From the NCBI RefSeq assembly GCF_025751495.1, contig NZ_JAOWKZ010000003.1, positions 62,001 through 126,000 of the forward strand: 64,000 bases of DNA, written 5' to 3'. A program made the position numbers and the translations under genes. Positions within the stretch are counted from its first letter, which is position 1; each line of letters opens with the position of its first letter. Positions 33,112 through 43,045 of this stretch are shown piece after piece. The DNA is from Albidovulum litorale (GTDB lineage Bacteria > Pseudomonadota > Alphaproteobacteria > Rhodobacterales > Rhodobacteraceae). The notes under the pieces are model-generated. The model ran no database searches, was not told the origin of the DNA, and saw only the letters and a program-made list of their open reading frames with translations.

Positions 33112-34827
33112 TCACAGACCGAGATCGCGGAAGACTGCGGGAAGCTGCTCCGGCAGGTCCTCGGCAATCAGGCCGGGGCCGAACTTCAGCGCGCATTCGA
33201 CATGCAGCCATGCGGCCGTCTCAGCCGCCTGCATCGGCCCGAACCCCCGCGCCAGAAGCCCTGTGATGAAGCCCGCAAGCACATCGCCCGATCCGGCGGT
33301 CGCGAGCCACGGCGCTGCCCGGTCGTAGTGGGCGGAATTGATGCTGCACCGGCCCGTCGGGTCGGCGATCACCGTATCCGGCCCTTTGTAAAGCACCACG
33401 CAGCCCGCCCGCGCCGAGGCCTCGCGGGTCGCATCTACCTTGGAATAGGCGGGGCCTTTCGTGGCCGGGGCGGCCAGTTTCTTGGCGATATCGGGGAAAA
33501 GCCGGGCGAATTCGCCGGCATGGGGGGTGAGGACACAGTTTTCGTGGAGAGCCGCGAAGAGATCGGGTTCGCGGGCGAGGATCGTCAGCGCGTCGGCGTC
33601 GAGGACGACGGCGCAGGATGCCCCCCTCCCTTCTTCCCTCCCCACAAGGGGGAGGGAAACCGCCCCGACCTTGTGCGCATCGCCCGGTGCCTCGCGGCTC
33701 CCCTCCCCCTCGTGGGGAGGGGATGGGGGTGGGGGGGCACCGACCGCAACCCCAAGCGCCACAGCGACCAACGCCACCTCCCGCCCACCGGTCCCCAGCC
33801 CCGGCCCGAGGCAAAGCGCATTGATCCGCTGGTCCTCCAGCACACGCTCGAACGCATCGGCATCGGCGACCGGCCTCAACATCACCGCATCAAGCCGCGC
33901 GGCATTCTCCGCCAGCGCCTCGGGCGGACAGCCCACGGTGACCAGCCCCGCCCCGATCCGAAGCGCCCCCCGCGCGGCGAGGCGGGCCGCCCCGCCCCGA
34001 CTCGCACCGCCTGACAGGATCAGGGCATGGCCGTGTGTGTATTTGTGGGTGGCAGGGGTCCCGTCTGCACTCCACTCTTTGCTTAATGCTCCGAGATATA
34101 AGTTCGGTTCACCGGGGGTGAGGACAGTTGACTTTGTGGGGTGCGGAAACCTCGCCCTGATTCCGATTGATTTGATTGAAAGTGAAAAGGACCTGCGCGC
34201 ACCTGCACTCAAATGATGACCGAGTTTGGGAAGGTGAAACGTGACTATTTGGTCCGCAGGAAGAGAGACGCCCAGTTCCACACCACTGTCGGAACAAATG
34301 CCGCTTGGAATGTCCACGGAAATGATCGCAGGCCGCTGCCCCAAGTTGGCTCTGCCAAGCTCTTTGACACGTTGTGCTGCAACGCCTTCCATCGGGCGCG
34401 ATAGTCCTGTGCCAAAAAGGGCGTCAATTATCCATGTGCGCGTTGGTTCGCCTGTACGCACTGGCGAGTATTGGTGTGCGTCGAATAACTCGAGCGCTCG
34501 AACCTCCCCCAAAGCCCACCAGCGCTCATAATTCTCCCTTGCATCCGGCGGCAGCTTTTCGGGGTCGCCGTAGAGGAACACCTCCACCTCCCAGCCCCAC
34601 TCCTTCAAGAGCCGCGCGACGACGAATCCGTCGCCGCCATTGTTGCCCGGGCCGCAGAGCACCACCGCCCGGTGGGACGTCTCTGCCAGTTCCGGCCATT
34701 CCTCGAAGATCGCCTCGACCACGCCGCGCCCGGCGCGTTCCATCAGCTCAAGGCCGGTGACCTCTCCGCTCGCAATCGCGGCCTCTTCGATGGCGCGCAT
34801 CTGCGCGGCGGTGAGGAGTTCAGTCAT
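33112..34827 (-). CDS. nnr: Bifunctional NAD(P)HX epimerase/dehydratase
   Basis: A 571-residue repair enzyme for hydrated NAD(P)H. The N-terminal epimerase (YjeF-N) domain shows LMERAGRGVVEAI and CGPGNNGGDGFVVARLL. The C-terminal dehydratase (YjeF-C) domain shows KYTHGHALILSGGASRGGAARLAARG, LCLGPGLG, VVLDADALT and the ATP-site segment ATAGSGDVLAG. A roughly 40-residue Pro/Gly/charge-rich insert encoded by a palindromic repeat (33,619-33,738) sits in a loop before VVLDADALT without breaking the frame. The start MTELLTAAQM is chosen over a GTG seven codons upstream. Confidence 0.92.
   Translation of the reverse strand: MTELLTAAQMRAIEEAAIASGEVTGLELMERAGRGVVEAIFEEWPELAETSHRAVVLCGPGNNGGDGFVVARLLKEWGWEVEVFLYGDPEKLPPDARENYERWWALGEVRALELFDAHQYSPVRTGEPTRTWIIDALFGTGLSRPMEGVAAQRVKELGRANLGQRPAIISVDIPSGICSDSGVELGVSLPADQIVTFHLPKLGHHLSAGARRSFSLSIKSIGIRARFPHPTKSTVLTPGEPNLYLGALSKEWSADGTPATHKYTHGHALILSGGASRGGAARLAARGALRIGAGLVTVGCPPEALAENAARLDAVMLRPVADADAFERVLEDQRINALCLGPGLGTGGREVALVAVALGVAVGAPPPPSPPHEGEGSREAPGDAHKVGAVSLPLVGREEGRGASCAVVLDADALTILAREPDLFAALHENCVLTPHAGEFARLFPDIAKKLAAPATKGPAYSKVDATREASARAGCVVLYKGPDTVIADPTGRCSINSAHYDRAAPWLATAGSGDVLAGFITGLLARGFGPMQAAETAAWLHVECALKFGPGLIAEDLPEQLPAVFRDLGL
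33619..33738. repeat. Palindromic repeat element inside nnr
   Basis: About 120 bp of C-rich then G-rich sequence. The left half has its own hairpin (CCCTCCCC, 4-base loop, GGGGGAGGG) and the right half another (CCCCTCCCC, loop, GGGGAGGGG). The outer arms (CCCCCCTCCC... and ...GGGTGGGGGG) are also complementary. It encodes an in-frame insert in the dehydratase domain. No other copy is visible in this window. Confidence 0.7.
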
Positions 34828-34872
34828 GGCTTGGGCCCCGCTTTTCACAAACTGCCCGACCTTCGGGCGAAC

Positions 34873-34889
34873 TGCACAAATATTAGGCA
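34873..34889. promoter_or_regulatory. Possible NtrC-like site upstream of glnB
   Basis: TGCAC-aaatattA-GGCA resembles the NtrC consensus TGCACC-N5-GGTGCA over both ends with mismatches in the right half. It lies about 118 bp before glnB in the 180-bp gap after nnr. In Rhodobacter, NtrC activates glnB from sigma-70 promoters. The match is imperfect and found by eye. Confidence 0.25.
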
Positions 34890-34988
34890 GGCGGTACAGA
34901 ATCCCGTCCGCACGTGCCCTGCCCTGACCCTAGCCAATTGTGCGCGTGCGGCGAAAGTGGTCACAGGGGCGCGACCGCAGGAAATTGA

Positions 34989-35345
<357 letters not shown>

Positions 35346-35396
35346 CACCCGGGTCCCGACCCGAAACCGAAATCTCAATTCAGAAGGACAGACGAG

Positions 35397-36803
35397 ATGA
35401 GCGCCAAGGACGTTCTGAAACTGATCAAGGACGAGGAGGTCGAATATGTCGACGTCCGCTTTACCGACCCCAAGGGCAAGCTGCAGCACGTAACGCTGAT
35501 CGTCGACATCATCGACGAGGATTTCTTCGAGGAAGGCTTCATGTTCGATGGCTCCTCCATCGCCGGATGGAAGTCGATCGACCAGTCCGACATGAAGCTG
35601 ATCCCGGACACGTCCTCGGTCTATATCGACCCGTTCTACGCCGAAAAGACGCTCTGCATCCATTGCAACGTCGCCGAGCCGGATACGGGCGAGCCCTATA
35701 GCCGCGACCCGCGTGGCACGGCGTCCAAGGCCGAGGCGTATCTCAAGGCGTCCGGCATCGGCGATGTGGCCTATTTCGGACCCGAGGCCGAGTTCTTCAT
35801 CTTCGACGATGTGCGTTACTCGGTGACACCGCAGAAAGTGGCCTACCAGATCGACGCGCATGACGCCGCCTGGAACACCGATACCGAATACGAGATGGGC
35901 AACCAGGGTCACCGCGCCGGCCACAAGGGCGGCTATTTCCCGGTGAACCCGATCGACGCGGCGCAGGACCTGAGGGGCGAGATGCTCTCGACCATGAAGC
36001 GCATGGGCATCAAGGTCGACAAGCACCACCACGAGGTCGCGACCGCCCAGCATGAGCTGGGCATGATCTTCGGCGGGCTCGTCGAGCAGGCCGACAACAT
36101 CCAGAAGTACAAATACGTGATCCACAACGTGGCCCACGCCTACGGCAAGTCGGCCACCTTCATGCCGAAGCCGATGAAAGGCGACAACGGCTCCGGGATG
36201 CACGTCAACATGTCGATCTGGAAGGGCGGCAAGCCCCTTTTCGCGGGCGACAAATATGCCGACCTCAGCCAGGAAGCCCTGTGGTTCATCGGCGGCATCC
36301 TTAAGCATGCGAAGACGCTCAATGCCTTCACCAACCCGTCGACGAACTCCTACAAGCGCCTGATCCCGGGCTTCGAGGCGCCGGTGCTGCGCGCCTATTC
36401 CGCCCGCAACCGCTCGGGCTGCGTCCGGATCCCGTGGACCGAAAGCCCGAAGGCCAAGCGCGTCGAGGCACGTTTCCCCGATCCGGCGGCGAACCCCTAT
36501 CTGGCCTTTGCCGCGCTCCTGATGGCCGGTCTTGACGGCATCAAGAACAAGATCGATCCGGGCCCCGCATCGGACAAGGACCTTTACGATCTGCCGCCGG
36601 AGGAACTGGCCGGCATCCCGACCGTCTGCGGTTCCTTGCGCGAAGCACTTGAGGCGCTCGACGCGGACCACGCCTTCCTGCTGGCGGGTGACGTGTTCAC
36701 CAAAGACCAGATCGACGGCTATCTCGCGCTGAAGTGGGAAGAGGTCTATGCCTACGAACACACACCGCATCCGATCGAGTACCAGATGTACTACAGCTGC
36801 TGA
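35397..36803 (+). CDS. glnA: Glutamine synthetase, type I
   Basis: A 468-residue GSI-beta enzyme making glutamine from glutamate and ammonia. Visible: [11 protein letters not shown] (49-59), [11 protein letters not shown] metal ligands, [24 protein letters not shown] (264-273), the [10 protein letters not shown] segment (321-330) and the adenylylation Tyr in [10 protein letters not shown] (Tyr397). The Tyr shows control by adenylyltransferase through PII. AAGGA precedes the start. A terminator follows. Confidence 0.97.
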   Translation: MSAKDVLKLIKDEEVEYVDVRFTDPKGKLQHVTLIVDIIDEDFFEEGFMFDGSSIAGWKSIDQSDMKLIPDTSSVYIDPFYAEKTLCIHCNVAEPDTGEPYSRDPRGTASKAEAYLKASGIGDVAYFGPEAEFFIFDDVRYSVTPQKVAYQIDAHDAAWNTDTEYEMGNQGHRAGHKGGYFPVNPIDAAQDLRGEMLSTMKRMGIKVDKHHHEVATAQHELGMIFGGLVEQADNIQKYKYVIHNVAHAYGKSATFMPKPMKGDNGSGMHVNMSIWKGGKPLFAGDKYADLSQEALWFIGGILKHAKTLNAFTNPSTNSYKRLIPGFEAPVLRAYSARNRSGCVRIPWTESPKAKRVEARFPDPAANPYLAFAALLMAGLDGIKNKIDPGPASDKDLYDLPPEELAGIPTVCGSLREALEALDADHAFLLAGDVFTKDQIDGYLALKWEEVYAYEHTPHPIEYQMYYSC

Positions 36804-36824
36804 GCCGATCTGCACTGAAATAAG

Positions 36825-36850
36825 AAAGGGCGCCTTAGGGTGCCCTTTTC
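36825..36850 (+). terminator. Terminator of glnB-glnA
   Basis: AAAGGGCGCC, loop TTAG and GGTGCCCTTT form a 10-bp stem (one G-U) ending in TTTTC. hflX converges 68 bp further on. Confidence 0.8.
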
Positions 36851-36918
36851 ATTTCTGGCGCAGGCGTCGAGTCAATCGGGGGGTTAATAGATCTTGCCGC
36901 GGGGTCACTGAGGTTTTC

Positions 36919-38205
36919 TCAGAGGCTTTCGAACGCGGCCTTCTGACGCGCTGACCAGCGAACCAGCAGCCGGAATCCGTCACTGGTTTCCGTTTCCTTC
37001 TGAACCACCCCTTCGCGGTGCAGCCACGCCCTTTCCTTCCCTGCCTGGAATGGCAGGTCAATATTCGTCTCTTCCCGGGGTTCGTCGAGCGTACCATTGA
37101 TCGCTTCAAGAAGCGCAGGCAAACCCTCACCCGTTAGAGCTGAGACGGCATGAATGCCGGGCGTCCGCGCGTCCTGCACCTCCAGCGCCTCGCGGAGCGG
37201 CGGAGCAAGCAGGTCGATCTTGTTCCAGACCTCGAACATCGGCACATCTTCATCGACCCCGAGGCTTTCAAGGATATCACTCACATCAGCCGCCTGTTCC
37301 TCAGTTTCGGGATGGGCGATATCGCGGACATGGAGGATAAGGTCGGCCTCCAGAACCTCTTCCAGCGTGGCGCGGAAAGCCGCGACCAATTGCGTCGGCA
37401 GATCGGAGATGAAACCCACCGTGTCGGACAGGATCACTTTCTTGCCCGAGGGCAATTCAACCCCCCGCATGGTTGGATCGAGCGTTGCAAAAAGCATGTC
37501 CTTTGCCAGCACCTCCGCCCCCGTCATGCGGTTGAAAAGCGTCGATTTGCCGGCGTTCGTATAACCAACCAGCGCAACGATCGGGAACGGCACCTTGCGA
37601 CGCGCGGCGCGGTGCAACTCGCGTGTCTTGACCACCTTGGCCAATTGGCGGCGGATCTTCACCACCTCTTCGTCGATGGCGCGGCGGTCGGCCTCGATCT
37701 GCGTTTCCCCAGGACCACCGACGAAGCCCAACCCGCCGCGCTGGCGCTCAAGGTGGGTCCATGCGCGAACAAGCCGCGTGCGTTGGTACGAAAGCGCCGC
37801 AAGCTCCACCTGCAACACGCCTTCCCGCGTCCGCGCCCGATCGGCAAAGATCTCGAGGATCAGGCCGGTCCGGTCGAGGAGCTTCACGCCCCATTCCTTT
37901 TCCAGATTTCTCTGCTGCACCGGGCTGACAGGTCCATCGACCAGAACGAGTTCAACGTCAGCGGCTGCAAACCGGGCCTTTAATTCGGCGATCTTGCCCG
38001 AACCGAACAGCATACCCGGCTGCACCTTGGGCAACCGGACGATCTCGGACCCTGCGATTTCAAGGTTGGGAAGCGCCGCAGCCAGCGACACCGCCTCCGC
38101 CAATGCGTGTTCAGGCATCCGGCGCGCGGTCCGGCCGGATTTCAGATCGGGATGCAGGACATAAGCCTTGACGGGCCTGTCCTTGACGGTAACGGGAGTG
38201 TTCAG
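36919..38205 (-). CDS. hflX: GTPase HflX
   Basis: A ribosome-associated GTPase. The HflX N-domain includes [11 protein letters not shown] and [18 protein letters not shown]. The glycine-rich linker is [20 protein letters not shown]. The G-domain has G1 [10 protein letters not shown]3 DTVGF and G4 NKID. The first ATG (38,118) would start too late: the family's N-terminal strand ([14 protein letters not shown]) is encoded upstream of it. The only in-frame candidate is a CTG at 38,205, which overlaps the hfq stop codon and has GAGGG ahead of it, giving 428 residues. It is the last gene of the ntr-trk-hfq-hflX block. Confidence 0.9.
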   Translation of the reverse strand: MNTPVTVKDRPVKAYVLHPDLKSGRTARRMPEHALAEAVSLAAALPNLEIAGSEIVRLPKVQPGMLFGSGKIAELKARFAAADVELVLVDGPVSPVQQRNLEKEWGVKLLDRTGLILEIFADRARTREGVLQVELAALSYQRTRLVRAWTHLERQRGGLGFVGGPGETQIEADRRAIDEEVVKIRRQLAKVVKTRELHRAARRKVPFPIVALVGYTNAGKSTLFNRMTGAEVLAKDMLFATLDPTMRGVELPSGKKVILSDTVGFISDLPTQLVAAFRATLEEVLEADLILHVRDIAHPETEEQAADVSDILESLGVDEDVPMFEVWNKIDLLAPPLREALEVQDARTPGIHAVSALTGEGLPALLEAINGTLDEPREETNIDLPFQAGKERAWLHREGVVQKETETSDGFRLLVRWSARQKAAFESL

Positions 38206-38435
38206 TCTTCGCCCTCGTAAAGCGAGATCGGCTGCCCCGGCATGATGGTCGAGATCGCATGCTTGTACACAAGCTGCGACTGGCCGTCACGGCGCAGAAG
38301 GACGCAGAAATTGTCGAACCAGGTGATCACCCCCTGAAGCTTCACCCCGTTGATCAGGAAGATCGTCACCGGAACCTTTGCTTTGCGGACGTGGTTAAGA
38401 AAAGCATCCTGCAAATTTTGTTTGTCGGCAGCCAT
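38202..38435 (-). CDS. hfq: RNA chaperone Hfq
   Basis: A 77-residue Sm-like hexameric protein that pairs small RNAs with mRNAs. Sm1 motif region: [20 protein letters not shown]. Sm2 region: [12 protein letters not shown]. The N-terminus is [15 protein letters not shown]. It is short, with almost no C-terminal tail (YEGED), as usual in alphaproteobacteria. hflX overlaps its end, as in many proteobacteria. Confidence 0.97.
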   Translation of the reverse strand: MAADKQNLQDAFLNHVRKAKVPVTIFLINGVKLQGVITWFDNFCVLLRRDGQSQLVYKHAISTIMPGQPISLYEGED

Positions 38436-38573
38436 GTTTATCGTCGCCTTTTGTTTTCTATACGCGCGTAAACGCCCCTCGGCGCTGCACCGGGAGCTTG
38501 GGGCGAGTATGCGAAAGAATTTCCGACTTTCCAGCCCAAAAGTATGATTTTTCTTGGATTGTCGCAGTTCCGG

Positions 38574-40088
38574 TCAACCGCGCCAGAACTCCGGGTTGAG
38601 CAAGGCGATGATCGCAAGCGTTTCAAGGCGACCAAGAACCATCGCCGCGCCGACGATGACACGGGCCACGCCGTCGAGATCCGCCCAGCTGAGGGGCGAG
38701 CCTGCGGTCACATTTGCCAGAGGACCGGTGGTCGAAAGCGCGGCCACGGCAAAAGTCGTTGATGATACGAAATCGAGCCCGGTCAGCGAAAGGGCCAGCA
38801 TCGTAACCGCGATGGCGAGGGCAAAGAGCATGAAGAAGATCCATGCCATCTGCGCTCCCTGCCGCCGCAACTTGCGTGCCTGCGCCCCTGATCCACCAAT
38901 GGAGTTCGGGTGGATCAGGCGCTCAACCTCCCGTTCGCCATGCCGGTAGAGCGCGTAGACTCGCAGCAGCTTCACCCCTCCGGCCGTCGTCGCGACACCG
39001 CCGCCGATCACGGCAAGCCCGGCGAGGATAAGGCCCGGCGTCGCCAGTCCCGACCAGGTCCGCGCCTCAGCCCAATCGATCGATTCGAAGCCCGTGGTGG
39101 TCAGGAAGGACAAGACCGTAAAGACCGTGCCCCAAAGTGCGGACAAGGCCGCGACCGTGTCCTTAACCTCATCGACCTCCAGCGCGCCCATCCAGTGGCG
39201 AAGGAACAAAAGTGCCGGGACAACGGTGACCAGAAGGAGCGCCATACGGAGTTCCGGATCCTCCGACAGACCGCGCACCGCCTGCAGCGTGCGACCGGAT
39301 GGATAGAGACGCCGCGAAAGACCGAAGACGAGAAACACGAAGATAATAGCCTCACCGGCCACCCCGGCATCGGACCCGGCCATGCCCCCGACCGGGGAGA
39401 TGCCCGACGTGGCAAGCGTCGACATCGCATGGCAGGCTGCAACCAACGCCCGATCGCCGGCGAGGATCAGACCGATCCAAAGCACCAGCGTCAGTCCTGC
39501 ATAGGCGGGAAAAAGCGTCACGGTATAGCGCCACAAGCTTTCATTCGGGCCGGTGCGCTGCAATGCCTGCCCGCCTGCTGTCGCGCCCTGCCCGGCCGGC
39601 GCCCCGGTCAGAACCTCGAACCCGCCAAGGTTCATTGGCGCAAGGATGGCGATCGCGGTCAGCAGTACGAAGAAGCCCCCCATCCAGCCGACAAGGGCGC
39701 GCCAGAGATGGACAGATCCGGGCAATCTTCCGGGATCGAAAAGGGTGGCGCCGGTCGTTGTCAGGGACGAAACCATCTCCCACCAGGCGTTGTAGAAGGA
39801 TGTGTCCGGTACTGCTTCCGAAAATGGGACCGCCAGCATAAGCGGCAGAACCGTGAAAGCGCCGAGCAATGTCAGAAGTTGATCGCGTGCCGGCTGACGG
39901 GTGCGATTGGCCGCTGTTGCGATACCCAGCAGGATCGTGACCATCAGAAACAGGGTGCCGGAATAGAAGAATGCGCGTGAAACCTCGTAGTTGCGAACCG
40001 AGAACCCATGGACGGCAGGCACATACATGGCCAGGGCGAAGATCCCCATCAGGATCACCATGAACGGAATCTGATGAAGGCGGCGCAT
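38574..40088 (-). CDS. trkH: TrkH family potassium uptake protein
   Basis: A 504-residue K+-translocating membrane subunit with the repeated membrane-pore-membrane fold. Pore loops are visible as SLTTTGATLFD, MSTLATSGISPVGG, LTTTGFESIDW and ALSTTGPLANVT, with the loop glycines that form the selectivity filter. It works with TrkA, encoded 3 bp upstream. K+ uptake genes next to ntrYX are a characteristic alphaproteobacterial arrangement. Confidence 0.95.
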   Translation of the reverse strand: MRRLHQIPFMVILMGIFALAMYVPAVHGFSVRNYEVSRAFFYSGTLFLMVTILLGIATAANRTRQPARDQLLTLLGAFTVLPLMLAVPFSEAVPDTSFYNAWWEMVSSLTTTGATLFDPGRLPGSVHLWRALVGWMGGFFVLLTAIAILAPMNLGGFEVLTGAPAGQGATAGGQALQRTGPNESLWRYTVTLFPAYAGLTLVLWIGLILAGDRALVAACHAMSTLATSGISPVGGMAGSDAGVAGEAIIFVFLVFGLSRRLYPSGRTLQAVRGLSEDPELRMALLLVTVVPALLFLRHWMGALEVDEVKDTVAALSALWGTVFTVLSFLTTTGFESIDWAEARTWSGLATPGLILAGLAVIGGGVATTAGGVKLLRVYALYRHGEREVERLIHPNSIGGSGAQARKLRRQGAQMAWIFFMLFALAIAVTMLALSLTGLDFVSSTTFAVAALSTTGPLANVTAGSPLSWADLDGVARVIVGAAMVLGRLETLAIIALLNPEFWRG

Positions 40089-40091
40089 CGA

Positions 40092-41468
40092 TCAGAAGAA
40101 GTCGATCGAGACTTGTAACAGCCGCTCGACCTCGGGGATGTCGCCCGCCATGCAGAAGAGCGCGATGACATCCCCCTCCTCTACCCGGGTATCCCCCGTC
40201 GGCTTGACCACCTTGTCCCCCTTCATCAGCGCCCCCATCAGTACGCCCTCGGGAAACTCGATGTCCCGCACCGGGCGGCCCGCGATGGGCGAGGTCGACA
40301 GGACCTGAGCCTCGATCACCTCTGCCTCCGCATCGCCGATGGAATAGATCGCGCGGACACGGCCATGACGGATGTGACGCAGGATCGACGAAACGGTCGT
40401 CGCGCGCGGGTTGATATAGGCGTCGATGTCGAGCGCCCCCATCAGCGGCACCAGCGTCGGGTCGTTGATAAGCGCGATGGCCATCGGGCATCCGGCCTGC
40501 TTGGCGCGGACGGCAGCGAGGATATTGGTCTTATCGTCATCCGTGACGGCCAGCACCGCATCCGCGCGTTCGATATTAGCCTCGGCGAGAATATCCATAT
40601 TCATGCCGTCGCCATTGAGAACGATCGTCCGTTCAAGTGAATCCGCTGCCCGTTCGGCATTGCCGCGGTTCTTTTCGATCATCTTGGCGCGAATACGGTC
40701 AGTGCGGCTTTCCAGCGCACGGGCCACGGCCAGACCGACATTGCCGCCGCCGATGATGACGATCCGCTCCTGCTTCTTTGTTGTCTTTCCGAAGATGTCG
40801 AGCGTTCGGTTGACGTCCTCGACATGAGAAAAGACATAGATCTGATCATCTGCGAAAAGCTGGTCATCCGGCTCGGGCGCGAAAAGTCTGCCTTCGCGCC
40901 GGATGCCGACAACGATCGCACGGAGCGTCGAGAAGAGATCGGTGAGCTGGCGCAGAGGGGTGTTCAGGACCGGACATTCCTCGCTCAACGAAATGCCAAG
41001 AAGCTGCGCTTTCCCGTTCATGAAGCTTTCGGTGTCGAATGTCGCAGGCGCAGCGAGCCGTTGCAGTGCGGCCTCCGCCACTTCGCGTTCAGGGCTGATC
41101 ACCACGTCGATCGGCAGATGATCGCGCCGGTAAAGGTCAGAATAAATCGCGTCCATGTACGACTGCGCCCGCAGGCGGGCGATCTTGCGGGTGATGCCAA
41201 AAACCGAATGCGCCACCTGGCAGGTGACCATGTTGACCTCATCCGAATGGGTGGCGGCGATGATCATGTCGGCATCGCGTGCGCCCGCCCGTTCGAGAAT
41301 ATCCGGATAAGAAGCGAACCCCGCCACCCCTTGCACATCCAGCGCCTCGGTGGCGCGACGGACAAGCTCGGCATTGCTGTCGACGACCGTCACATCGTTC
41401 TTTTCGCCTGAAAGGTGCCGTGCGATCTGCCAGCCGACCTGTCCGGCGCCGCAAATGATGACTTTCAT
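40092..41468 (-). CDS. trkA: Trk system regulatory subunit TrkA
   Basis: A 458-residue cytoplasmic protein with two Rossmann-type RCK domains. The first opens KVIICGAGQVGWQIA (NAD-binding). The second contains RIVIIGGGNVGLAVARAL near residue 235. Each is followed by a TrkA-C subdomain. It gates TrkH in response to nucleotides. It is 3 bp upstream of trkH and about 165 bp after ntrX, from which it is separated by tandem hairpins. Confidence 0.96.
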   Translation of the reverse strand: MKVIICGAGQVGWQIARHLSGEKNDVTVVDSNAELVRRATEALDVQGVAGFASYPDILERAGARDADMIIAATHSDEVNMVTCQVAHSVFGITRKIARLRAQSYMDAIYSDLYRRDHLPIDVVISPEREVAEAALQRLAAPATFDTESFMNGKAQLLGISLSEECPVLNTPLRQLTDLFSTLRAIVVGIRREGRLFAPEPDDQLFADDQIYVFSHVEDVNRTLDIFGKTTKKQERIVIIGGGNVGLAVARALESRTDRIRAKMIEKNRGNAERAADSLERTIVLNGDGMNMDILAEANIERADAVLAVTDDDKTNILAAVRAKQAGCPMAIALINDPTLVPLMGALDIDAYINPRATTVSSILRHIRHGRVRAIYSIGDAEAEVIEAQVLSTSPIAGRPVRDIEFPEGVLMGALMKGDKVVKPTGDTRVEEGDVIALFCMAGDIPEVERLLQVSIDFF

Positions 41469-41552
41469 GATCGCTCCAGCATGAGACTGCGCTACTTGAT
41501 AGGCGGAGGTCGATGCGCGGTCAACGTGCCCAGTTCCGAGCGCCGGTGGCGG

Positions 41553-41601
41553 AAAAGTTTTGTCTTAAAACTTTTCTTGGAAGGATTTTGCTTCAAAATC
41601 C
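41553..41601. repeat. Tandem A+T-rich hairpins between ntrX and trkA
   Basis: Two perfect hairpins lie back to back. GAAAAGTTTT-N5-AAAACTTTTC spans 41,553-41,577 and GGATTTTG-CTT-CAAAATCC spans 41,583-41,601. Their A+T content contrasts with the GC-rich surroundings. On the ntrX transcript they lie 30-80 bp after the ntrX stop and ahead of trkA. Similar paired hairpins are, from memory, dispersed in intergenic regions of Rhodobacteraceae. Possible roles are partial termination or mRNA processing. Confidence 0.75.
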
Positions 41602-41632
41602 CTCCGCCCCCGGTTGTTCTGGCCAGACGTCC

Positions 41633-43045
41633 TCAGACCTCCTCTTCCTCTTCCTCCTCAACATGCGCCACGCGCGCGCCGGATTTGGAGGTCGTGACCA
41701 CCCCGAGCGATTTGAGTTTGCGATGCAGAGCCGACCGTTCCATGCCGACAAAGGTCGCGGTGCGGCTGATATTGCCGCCGAACCTGTTGATCTGGGTGAG
41801 CAGGTACTCACGCTCAAAGAGTTCACGCGCCTCGCGCAGCGGAAGGGTCGCAAGCCCACCGGACAGAACCACGCGACCTTCTTCCTCAGGCCCCTCGCTC
41901 TGCCCCGGCAGTTCGCGGGCGTCGATCGGGCCGCTGGAATCGCCAAGGATCAAAACCCGCTCGATTACATTGCGAAGCTGACGGATATTTCCCGGCCATG
42001 CCATCGTCTGCATCAGCGCCTCGGCCTCTTCCGACAGGTCGCGCAGCGGCAGGCCCTGGCTTTTATTGAACGCGGCCACGAAATGCCGTGACAATTCTGG
42101 AATGTCCTCGCGGCGTTCCTCTAGGGACGGCACCGCGATAGGAACGACATTGAGACGGTCGTAAAGCTCCTGCCGGAACCGGCCCGCCGCGATTTCATTG
42201 GCCAGATCGCGCGTCGTCGACGAAATCACCCTGAGATCGACGCGAACCTTGTCGGCTCCGCCAACCCGGGTGAATTGCTGTTCGGTCAGCACCCGAAGGA
42301 TCTTCGACTGCGTGCCCGAAGGCATATCGGCCACCTCGTCAAAATAGACGACGCCGCCATGCGCCTGCTCCAACAGACCCTTTTCCACGCCACGTTCCGG
42401 TGTTTCGCGCCCGAAAAGCACCTCTTCCATGCGCTCCGGTTCAATGGAGGCCGAGGCAACCGAAATGAACGGACCACTTGCCCGGTTGGAATTGACGTGA
42501 ATGTAACGCGCCGCAACCTCCTTGCCCGAGCCGGGCTGGCCGGTCAGCATCACACGGCCATTGGATTTGGTCACCTTGTCGAGCTGAGCCTTCAGCGCAC
42601 GGAACGAATGGCTGGACCCGATCATGTCGGATGACGCCACATCGCCACGCCGAAGCGACGCGTTTTCGCGACGCAGGCGAGAGGTTTCCATCGCCCGCGC
42701 GATCACGACCGTCAACTGGTCAATGTTGAAGGGTTTCTCGATAAAGTCATAAGCACCCTGCTTGATGGCTGCGACTGCGATCTCGATATTGCCGTGACCC
42801 GAGATGATGATGATCGGCACGTCAGGGTTGTCCCGCTTCACCGTCTTCAGAATGTCGATCCCGTCCATCCGGCTGTCCTTCAGCCAGATATCGAGCACCA
42901 TCAGCGCCGGCGGTTCGGCATTGATCTCGGCCATGCATTCATCCGAGTTGGATGCCAGCCGGGTCGTAAAACCTTCATCCTTCAGGATGTCAGAAATCAG
43001 TTCTCGGATATCACGTTCGTCGTCGACGATCAGAATGTCGTTCAT
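41633..43045 (-). CDS. ntrX: Response regulator NtrX
   Basis: A 470-residue NtrC-family response regulator. The receiver domain has LIVDDERD and phospho-acceptor Asp52 (MVLDIWLKD). The AAA+ domain has Walker A GQPGSGKE and Walker B GVVYFDEVADMP. The C-terminal Fis-type HTH is in GNISRTATFVGMERSALHRKL. The GAFTGA loop that contacts sigma-54 is absent: after EEVLFG comes RETPERGVEKG. It therefore probably acts without sigma-54. It is partnered with NtrY (4-bp overlap) in nitrogen, redox and envelope control. The tail is Glu-rich. Confidence 0.95.
   Translation of the reverse strand: MNDILIVDDERDIRELISDILKDEGFTTRLASNSDECMAEINAEPPALMVLDIWLKDSRMDGIDILKTVKRDNPDVPIIIISGHGNIEIAVAAIKQGAYDFIEKPFNIDQLTVVIARAMETSRLRRENASLRRGDVASSDMIGSSHSFRALKAQLDKVTKSNGRVMLTGQPGSGKEVAARYIHVNSNRASGPFISVASASIEPERMEEVLFGRETPERGVEKGLLEQAHGGVVYFDEVADMPSGTQSKILRVLTEQQFTRVGGADKVRVDLRVISSTTRDLANEIAAGRFRQELYDRLNVVPIAVPSLEERREDIPELSRHFVAAFNKSQGLPLRDLSEEAEALMQTMAWPGNIRQLRNVIERVLILGDSSGPIDARELPGQSEGPEEEGRVVLSGGLATLPLREARELFEREYLLTQINRFGGNISRTATFVGMERSALHRKLKSLGVVTTSKSGARVAHVEEEEEEEV

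Noticed and set aside
33461-34216. Plus-strand frames over nnr, rich in Arg/Pro/Ser
   Set aside because: They are derived from the palindromic repeat and antisense of nnr; no signals or motifs.
33112-34827. nnr as a pseudogene because of the odd low-complexity insert
   Set aside because: The frame is uninterrupted and conserved motifs on both sides of the insert are intact.
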